DNA from: Nitrospirota bacterium | Lineage (GTDB): Bacteria; Nitrospirota; Thermodesulfovibrionia; Thermodesulfovibrionales; UBA6898 | NCBI GenBank assembly: GCA_004321925.1 | Contig: SCQH01000098.1 | Span: 1 to 37,811, forward strand | DNA: 37,811 bases | Reading direction: 5' to 3' | Shown: piece after piece, positions 32,814 through 37,811 of the stretch | Position numbering within the stretch: position 1 is the first letter of the stretch | How the letters are laid out: each line of letters starts with the position of its first letter | The notes under the pieces: model-generated | What the model was told of the DNA's origin: nothing | Databases searched by the model: none | Seen by the model: only the letters and a program-made list of their open reading frames with translations | Program-made: the position numbers and the translations under genes

Positions 32814-32843
32814 ATAATATCAGATGCAGTATTATTTGGGCAA
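32814..32843 (-). promoter_or_regulatory. Candidate promoter of uppP (leaderless arrangement)
   Basis: On the minus strand, TTGCCC (32843-32838), an 18-nt spacer, then TATTAT (32819-32814). The start codon at 32807 lies 6 nt after the -10 box, so the transcript would begin at about the ATG. Confidence 0.4.
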
Positions 32844-32875
32844 TGGGATGCTGCCCGGGACCTCGGTAAAAAACT

Positions 32876-32905
32876 TTGCAACTGATGCCCTGAGTCAATT
32901 AAAAT
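32876..32905 (+). promoter_or_regulatory. Candidate promoter of the CBS-domain gene
   Basis: TTGCAA (32876-32881), 18-nt spacer, TAAAAT (32900-32905), pointing toward the gene at 32946 and leaving a leader of about 30 nt with a good ribosome-binding site. Moderate match only. Confidence 0.35.
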
Positions 32906-32945
32906 AGAAACTGTTGTCAGAACATATCTGCGCCAAGGAGAGTCT

Positions 32946-33431
32946 ATGCGAAGCAAACGTACTGTCCATTTGAGATCAACGATAGGGGATGAGATGCTCG
33001 TCCGGGATGTGATGACCACGGAGGTCCTCTCGGTACAGAAGCTTGAGAACGTTGTCACGGTCGCCCATATCCTGTCTGAAAGGGGCATCAGCGGCCTGCC
33101 GGTGGTCGACAAGCAGAAACATGTGATCGGGATCATCACACAGGCCGACATCCTGTCGGTCGTCGGCGTACGGAGGGAACATACCTTCAGGGACCTGCTC
33201 AAAAATATGCTCGGGGAACCGCTTCCGGAGCGACGGACCGGTGATATTGTTGCCGACATCATGTCTCCTGTGCCGATCACCACGACTCCGGATGTCACTA
33301 TTGCCAAGATCGCGCAGATCATGGATGAGAAGAAGATCAGGAGACTGCCGGTGGTGGATGAGAAGAAGAAGCTTGTCGGCATCATCTCGAGGGCTGATAT
33401 CCTGAAGGCCGTGCTCAAGAACCTGACGTAA
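32946..33431 (+). CDS. Tandem CBS-domain protein
   Basis: 161 residues; AAGGAG is 5 nt before the ATG. Two CBS domains, about 17-75 (VRDVMTTEVLSV, SGLPVVDKQKHVIGIIT) and about 98-158 (ADIMSPVPITTTP, RRLPVVDEKKKLVGIISRADIL), form one Bateman module that typically binds adenine nucleotides. No enzymatic or membrane domain is attached, so it is probably a stand-alone energy sensor. Partner unknown; it converges on the PiT gene and diverges from uppP. Confidence 0.92.
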   Translation: MRSKRTVHLRSTIGDEMLVRDVMTTEVLSVQKLENVVTVAHILSERGISGLPVVDKQKHVIGIITQADILSVVGVRREHTFRDLLKNMLGEPLPERRTGDIVADIMSPVPITTTPDVTIAKIAQIMDEKKIRRLPVVDEKKKLVGIISRADILKAVLKNLT

Positions 33432-33434
33432 CAG

Positions 33435-33481
33435 ACCGGTCGGCAGGTGACCGGTATTCATCCCCTGCGTTTATCACCTGC
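33435..33481. terminator. Overlapping inverted repeats between convergent genes
   Basis: Two alternative hairpins: ACCGGT-N9-ACCGGT (33435-33455) and GCAGGTGA-N23-TCACCTGC (33443-33481). They lie in the 64-nt gap between the converging CBS and PiT genes and could act as a bidirectional transcript end. No clear T-run follows, so this is weak. Confidence 0.3.
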
Positions 33482-33495
33482 AAAGCAGGACGTTC

Positions 33496-34488
33496 TTACC
33501 CCGAAAACGTGTAAACAGCGAGGCAGGACAAGGCGGCGATGGCTGCGGAGCAGGGGATGGTGATGATCCAGGCCCAGACAATGGTCCCTGCCACATCCCA
33601 GCGGACTGCGCTGAACCTCTGGATCGAGCCGACCCCCATGATCGAGCCGGTGATGGTATGGGTCGTACTTATCGGGACCCCCATCGCGGAAGAGACAAAA
33701 AGCATGGTAGCGGCACCGGTCTCAGCGCAGAAACCGTCAACAGGTGTCAGCTTCGCCACCTTCTGACCCATGGTCTTGACGATACGCCAGCCGCCAAACA
33801 TGGTGCCGAGCGCTATTGCGGCCTGGCAGGAGACCACCACCCAGAACGGCACATAGAATTTATCCCCGAGGAGCCCTGCGCTGAAAAGCAGGCTGGCAAT
33901 AATACCCATGGTCTTCTGCGCATCGTTGCCGCCATGCCCGAGACTGTACAGGGCTGCAGAGACCAACTGCCCCTTTTTGAAGAAGTTCTGGACCGCAATA
34001 CGGCTGCTGTTCTTAAAAAACCCGTAGACGGCAAGACCCAAGCCAAGACCCAGTACAAGACCGGCGATCGGAGATATGACAATGAAGACCACCGTCTTGA
34101 TTATCCCGCTCCAGACCAGGGCCGACGTGCCTGCCTTCACCAGGGCGGCGCCGATCATCCCGCCGATCAGGGCGTGGGAGGAACTGGTCGGCAGGCCAAA
34201 GTACCAGGTGATGATATTCCAGCTGCAGGCACCGGTCAGGGCCCCGAAGATGACCGTTTTGTCCACGATCGCAATGTCAATGATGCCTTTCCCGATGGTA
34301 TTGGCAACATGCAGCCCGAAAAAAAGAAAGGCAATGAAATTAAAGAAAGCCGCCCAGATCACCGCTGCCCTCGGCGTGAGGACCCGTGTAGAGACCACGG
34401 TCGCGATCGAATTGGCCGAGTCATGGAACCCGTTGAGAAAATCGAAGGTCAGGGCCAGCAGGATAAGGAAAAGGATCGTTAGAGTCAT
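33496..34488 (-). CDS. PiT-family inorganic phosphate transporter
   Basis: 330 residues, about ten transmembrane segments. It carries the PiT signature in both halves: DFLNGFHDSANSIATVVSTR near the N-terminus and SLGHGGNDAQKTMGI near residue 195. PiT carriers import metal-phosphate by proton or sodium symport with low affinity. It follows the DUF47 gene on the same strand with a 48-nt gap, the usual pairing. The length is short relative to E. coli PitA but typical of the bacterial PiT/DUF47 type. Confidence 0.94.
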   Translation of the reverse strand: MTLTILFLILLALTFDFLNGFHDSANSIATVVSTRVLTPRAAVIWAAFFNFIAFLFFGLHVANTIGKGIIDIAIVDKTVIFGALTGACSWNIITWYFGLPTSSSHALIGGMIGAALVKAGTSALVWSGIIKTVVFIVISPIAGLVLGLGLGLAVYGFFKNSSRIAVQNFFKKGQLVSAALYSLGHGGNDAQKTMGIIASLLFSAGLLGDKFYVPFWVVVSCQAAIALGTMFGGWRIVKTMGQKVAKLTPVDGFCAETGAATMLFVSSAMGVPISTTHTITGSIMGVGSIQRFSAVRWDVAGTIVWAWIITIPCSAAIAALSCLAVYTFSG

Positions 34489-34536
34489 GCCCGGGAGGTG
34501 CCGGCAGGAAACATCATCAAAAGGACCAGTGCCGCC

Positions 34537-35154
34537 TTATGCATATTTGAGGACTATCGCCTCGAGGATATTGGCAACGTCTTCACACTTGTCCGAGGCA
34601 TCTTCGAGATGCTCATAGATCTCTTTCCATTTGATGATGAGGATCGGGTCCTTCACCTCGTCGAAGAGCTTGCCAAGGGCGTCACGGAAGTCACGGTCGA
34701 TGATGTTCTCGAGACGGTTGATCTCTATGCAACAGTCCTGGACATGGGAATACTGTTTTTCTTTGAGTTTCTGGATCGCCTTATGGATGATCTCCGTTGT
34801 CGCCAGGAGGTCCTTTGACATGGCAATGGCCTCCTTGGTAGCAGAGGGGATCTTGAAAACGACCATCCTGTCGACAGCGCCCCAGATGAGGTCAAGGATA
34901 TCATCGAGTCGGGACGCGAGGTCGTAGAGGTCTTCCCGGTCGATAGGGGTGATGAAGGTCTTGTTCAGCTTCTTCATGATCTCGTGGGTCACGATGTCGC
35001 CTTCCTGCTCCACCTCGTAGATCTCCTTGGCGCGCTCTTCAAGGCGGTCGAAGTTTTCCATGAGCGCAACGAGGAGCACCCCGGCCTTCGTGATATTCAG
35101 GGCCACCCGGTCGAAGATCTCAAAAAAGTCTATATCCTTTGGAAAGATTCCCAT
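34537..35154 (-). CDS. DUF47 (PhoU-like) Pit accessory protein
   Basis: 205 residues from ATG 35154 (MGIFPKDIDFFEIFDR), supported by AGAGGGGAA upstream. All-helical and related to PhoU; contains E..GD.V.HEIMKKLNKTFITPIDRED, typical of DUF47. These proteins, encoded beside PiT transporters, are thought to regulate the carrier. Confidence 0.93.
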   Translation of the reverse strand: MGIFPKDIDFFEIFDRVALNITKAGVLLVALMENFDRLEERAKEIYEVEQEGDIVTHEIMKKLNKTFITPIDREDLYDLASRLDDILDLIWGAVDRMVVFKIPSATKEAIAMSKDLLATTEIIHKAIQKLKEKQYSHVQDCCIEINRLENIIDRDFRDALGKLFDEVKDPILIIKWKEIYEHLEDASDKCEDVANILEAIVLKYA

Positions 35155-35255
35155 GTCATTATTCCCCTCTGTTGTTGCAATATTATGATTATGATAAAGA
35201 AAGAGACTGCCGATGTCAATGCCGAAGAGGCTGCCGGCATCCATGCGCAGAAGCC

Positions 35256-35921
35256 CTATGTATCTGAAGGCAAAGCCATATGCCGGATGATCTTGCCCTC
35301 AACGAGGTAGATCACCATTTCTGCGATATTCGTGGCGTGGTCCGCGATCCGCTCGAGGTACTGGGCCACAAAACTGACCTTCATTGCACGCGACACGGTC
35401 GAAGGGTTCTGGGCCATCAGGAAGGCAAGTTCCGCCAGGACATCATGTTTAAGGTCGTCCACCGCGTCATCCCGCATGATGACCTCCATGGCAAGCTTCT
35501 TGTCCTTCCTCACGAAGGCGTCCAGCGCGTCCCGGGTCATACCCTGTGCGATCTCCCTCATCTTCGGAATATCTATGTAAGGCTTCAGGATAGGTTCTTC
35601 GTTCAGCTCCAGCGCCCTTTCGGCGATGTTGACCGCAAGGTCCCCCATGCGCTCGAGGTCGGAGGTGATCTTCATGGCCGTGGTGATGAACCGCAGGTCT
35701 CCTGCCATCGGCTGTTTCAGCGCGATAAGCCGGATGGATTCCTCGTCTATCTCAACATCGAGCGTATTGACCATGCGGTCCCTGTCAATGATCTTCCTGG
35801 CCAGATCATTGTCCCGCTCAACAAGTGCCTGCACAGAATTCTTGATCGAGTCCTCCACCAGGGAGCCCATCCTCAGTATTTTTTCCTTCACATGCTGCAG
35901 CTCTTCATCAAATACAGACAT
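35256..35921 (-). CDS. phoU: Phosphate signalling protein PhoU
   Basis: 221 residues, two three-helix bundles. Conserved metal-site motifs are visible in each repeat (DRMVNTLDVEIDEESIRLIALKQP..DLR; DDAVDDLKHDV). PhoU links Pst transport activity to PhoR/PhoB signalling and dampens phosphate uptake. Its ATG overlaps the pstB stop by one base (TGATG). No phoB or phoR is in the window. Confidence 0.94.
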   Translation of the reverse strand: MSVFDEELQHVKEKILRMGSLVEDSIKNSVQALVERDNDLARKIIDRDRMVNTLDVEIDEESIRLIALKQPMAGDLRFITTAMKITSDLERMGDLAVNIAERALELNEEPILKPYIDIPKMREIAQGMTRDALDAFVRKDKKLAMEVIMRDDAVDDLKHDVLAELAFLMAQNPSTVSRAMKVSFVAQYLERIADHATNIAEMVIYLVEGKIIRHMALPSDT

Positions 35922-36685
35922 CAGCCGAACCTCCCCGTCACGTAATCTTCCGTTAGTTTTTCAGCAGGTGCAGTAAAGATCTTGTCGGTCGTATCGAACT
36001 CGACCAGTTCACCGAGCATCAAAAACCCGGTCCAGTCCGATATCCGCGCCGCCTGCTGCATGTTATGCGTCACTATGATAATCGTTACATCTTTTTTTAT
36101 CTTGTCAAAGAGCTCCTCGATCTTTGAGGTGGATATCGGGTCGAGGGCTGAGGTCGGTTCGTCAAAAAGGAGGACCTCAGGGTTCACCGCCAGTGCCCGC
36201 GCAATAACAAGCCGCTGCTGCTGCCCCCCTGAAAGATCATAGGCACTGGCATTGAGCTTGTCCTTCACCTCGTCCCAGAGGGCTGAATGCAGAAGCGCTT
36301 TTTCCACAAGTTCGGAGAGTTCAGACCGTTTGCTGATTCCTTTGAGCTTCAACCCATAGGCGATATTGTCGAAGATGCTCATGGGAAAGGGGGTCGGCTT
36401 CTGAAAGACCATCCCTATGCGGCTCCTCAGGCTGATCAGGTCCGTATCCGGGCTGAGAATATTGTCCTTCACAAAATGTATCTCGCCCTCGTACCGGTTG
36501 CCGGGATAGAGGTCATGCATCCGGTTGAAACATCTCAGGAGGGTCGTCTTGCCGCAGCCGGACGGGCCGATCAGGGCCGTCACCTGCTTGCTGTAGACCT
36601 GCAGGTTGATCTGCTTGAGGGCATGAATTCCCCCGGAATAATAGAAATTCAGTCCTTTCACTCTCAGTTCTATCTGCTCACGCAC
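35921..36685 (-). CDS. pstB: Phosphate ABC transporter ATP-binding protein
   Basis: 254 residues from the GTG at 36685, preferred because GGAGGT lies 7 nt upstream and the GTG shares a base with the pstA stop (TAGTG); an in-frame ATG at 36700 overlaps pstA. Motifs: Walker [11 protein letters not shown]-loop FQKPTPFP (typical of PstB), signature LSGGQQQR, Walker [12 protein letters not shown], His in VTHNM. Confidence 0.95.
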   Translation of the reverse strand: MREQIELRVKGLNFYYSGGIHALKQINLQVYSKQVTALIGPSGCGKTTLLRCFNRMHDLYPGNRYEGEIHFVKDNILSPDTDLISLRSRIGMVFQKPTPFPMSIFDNIAYGLKLKGISKRSELSELVEKALLHSALWDEVKDKLNASAYDLSGGQQQRLVIARALAVNPEVLLFDEPTSALDPISTSKIEELFDKIKKDVTIIIVTHNMQQAARISDWTGFLMLGELVEFDTTDKIFTAPAEKLTEDYVTGRFG

Positions 36686-37527
36686 TAACGGTACCTCCAT
36701 TTGATGATAAGCCTTCCGGTGATCGTCAGAAGGAGTATGAATATCGTGATGACAAAGGCAGCTGCCCAGGCCTGCGAATGCCAGCTGTCATAGGGTCCCA
36801 TGGCATACTGGAATATGGTCACGGTGAGGGAAGAAATAGGCTGGTTCATATTGATACTGTAAAAGGAATTATTGAAGGAGGTGAACAGCAGCGGCGCCGT
36901 CTCTCCGGCAACACGGGCAATTGAAAGGAGAATGCCGGTCAGGATACCGGTGGCAGCAGCGCGATAGACCACATGCGTGATCACCTTGTAATAGGGAGCC
37001 CCCAGCGCAAAGGCAGCCTCGCGTATCGTCCAGGGGACAAGGGAGAGCATATCCTCGGTCGTCCTGAGGACAACGGGGACCATGATGATCGCCAGGGCGA
37101 CAGCGCCCGCCCAGCCGTTGAAGTGGCCGATCGGCTTGACCAGTACTGCGTAGATAAAGGTGCCGATAACGATCGAGGGGACGCTCACCATGATATCCGC
37201 CAGGATGCTGATGATCCTCGCAATGGTCCTGCCCCGCGCATACTCCGCCAGGAAGGTGCCGCCCAGCACACCGATGGGGACCCCGATCAGGGTTGCACAT
37301 ATCGTGATCATGAGCTGCCCGACAAAGGCGTTGCGCAGCCCCCCGCCATCGACCCCTGCCGGGGCAGGGTCATTGATGAACAGGCTCAGGTTCAGGGACT
37401 TCAGGCCGTGGATCAGGACATCTCCCAGGATGAAGACCAGCCAGAAGAGCCCCAGGCATGCAGCAAGGGTACTGAAGGTCAGGGCAATGACCCCTTCTAT
37501 CTTACGCTTCCGTTCAATGGTCATCAT
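36685..37527 (-). CDS. pstA: Phosphate ABC transporter permease PstA
   Basis: 280 residues, about six transmembrane segments. The EAA-type loop ([18 protein letters not shown], then [13 protein letters not shown]) matches PstA. It forms the membrane channel with PstC for high-affinity phosphate import. Start overlaps the pstC stop by 4 nt. Confidence 0.95.
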   Translation of the reverse strand: MMTIERKRKIEGVIALTFSTLAACLGLFWLVFILGDVLIHGLKSLNLSLFINDPAPAGVDGGGLRNAFVGQLMITICATLIGVPIGVLGGTFLAEYARGRTIARIISILADIMVSVPSIVIGTFIYAVLVKPIGHFNGWAGAVALAIIMVPVVLRTTEDMLSLVPWTIREAAFALGAPYYKVITHVVYRAAATGILTGILLSIARVAGETAPLLFTSFNNSFYSINMNQPISSLTVTIFQYAMGPYDSWHSQAWAAAFVITIFILLLTITGRLIIKWRYR

Positions 37528-37811
37528 CGCGAGTATTTCCTCTCCGCCTTCAGCAGGAAGAACTTTGCGACGGCCAGGGTGATGAAGCTCATCACAAAAA
37601 GCACCAGGGCCAGATAAAAGAGCGACGAAAGATAGATGTCCGTATCCGCCTCCGCAAACTCGTTTGCCAGGGTGACGGTTATGGTGGCGGCCGCGTCAAG
37701 CAGGGAGGTGGTGATCCGGTGGTTGTTGCCGAGCACAAAGGCGACCGCCATGGTCTCGCCCAGCGCCCTGCCCAATGAAAGGACGATGCCCCCGAAGACC
37801 CCGAGCTTTGA
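37524..37811 (-). CDS. pstC: Phosphate ABC transporter permease PstC, 3' part
   Basis: The frame is open to the right edge, so the N-terminal part is missing; about 95 residues are seen. They include LSLGRALGETMAVAFVLGN, the conserved EAA-type loop of PstC, and the last transmembrane helices. The gene order pstC-pstA-pstB-phoU is the standard pst operon; pstS would lie beyond the edge. Confidence 0.92.
   Translation of the reverse strand, partial: SKLGVFGGIVLSLGRALGETMAVAFVLGNNHRITTSLLDAAATITVTLANEFAEADTDIYLSSLFYLALVLFVMSFITLAVAKFFLLKAERKYSR

Overview
The window looks like chromosome of a Gram-negative, anaerobic or facultatively anaerobic bacterium. It has a Pal lipoprotein, an outer-membrane beta-barrel and several exported proteins, which imply two membranes. 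It also has a tungstate importer and an Ehr-type (hydrogenase-related) membrane complex. This gene mix, with REP-like palindromes, would suit Nitrospirota or a Desulfobacterota/Geobacter-like lineage, but no marker gene here settles the taxonomy. Nearly all genes lie on the minus strand. No integrase, transposase, phage gene or CRISPR array was seen.

Region A (1-15.5 kb, minus strand) is the most unusual part: an accessory cell-surface and signalling locus. In transcription order it holds a small secreted protein, a collagen-like secreted protein, an ECF-type sigma factor, a soluble anti-sigma-like protein, a membrane protein fusing a class III adenylate cyclase, a CHAT (caspase-like) protease and a CsgG-like domain, an FadL/OmpP1-like outer-membrane barrel, an exported TPR/Ig-like/CsgG-like protein, and a secreted protein of more than 2,045 residues. 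That last protein carries a propeller-like repeat array, a clan CD (legumain/caspase-like) peptidase domain, Ig/Fn3-like domains and FG-GAP-like repeats, and runs off the left edge. I infer one system linking the periplasm and outer membrane to cytoplasmic cAMP synthesis and proteolysis, under its own sigma factor. This is the best candidate for an undescribed system.

Region B (15.7-17.5 kb) has tRNA-Val(CAC), a REP-like palindrome, UDP-glucose 6-dehydrogenase and a divergent 53-residue Cys-rich ORF.

Region C (17.5-25.8 kb) is a six-gene operon, hyfB-C-E-F-G-I-like, whose large subunit has lost all four Ni-binding cysteines (an Ehr complex). A palindromic mobile-type repeat sits inside it and supplies the ribosome-binding site of the hyfE-like gene. 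Divergently transcribed is a regulator with an excisionase/BldC-type HTH and a PTS EIIA-like domain, preceded by a sigma70 promoter and four helically phased GACA repeats.

Region D (25.8-29.3 kb) holds pal, then a histidine kinase, an HD-GYP response regulator and a small unknown gene. Region E (29.3-32.0 kb) is a modE-like/tupABC tungstate-uptake operon. Region F (32.0-37.8 kb) holds uppP, a CBS-pair protein, a PiT phosphate transporter with its DUF47 partner, and phoU-pstB-pstA-pstC (the last cut by the right edge).

Several minus-strand genes (the modE-like gene, uppP and perhaps hyfB) have a -10-like box about 4-7 nt before the ATG and no Shine-Dalgarno sequence, which suggests leaderless transcripts.
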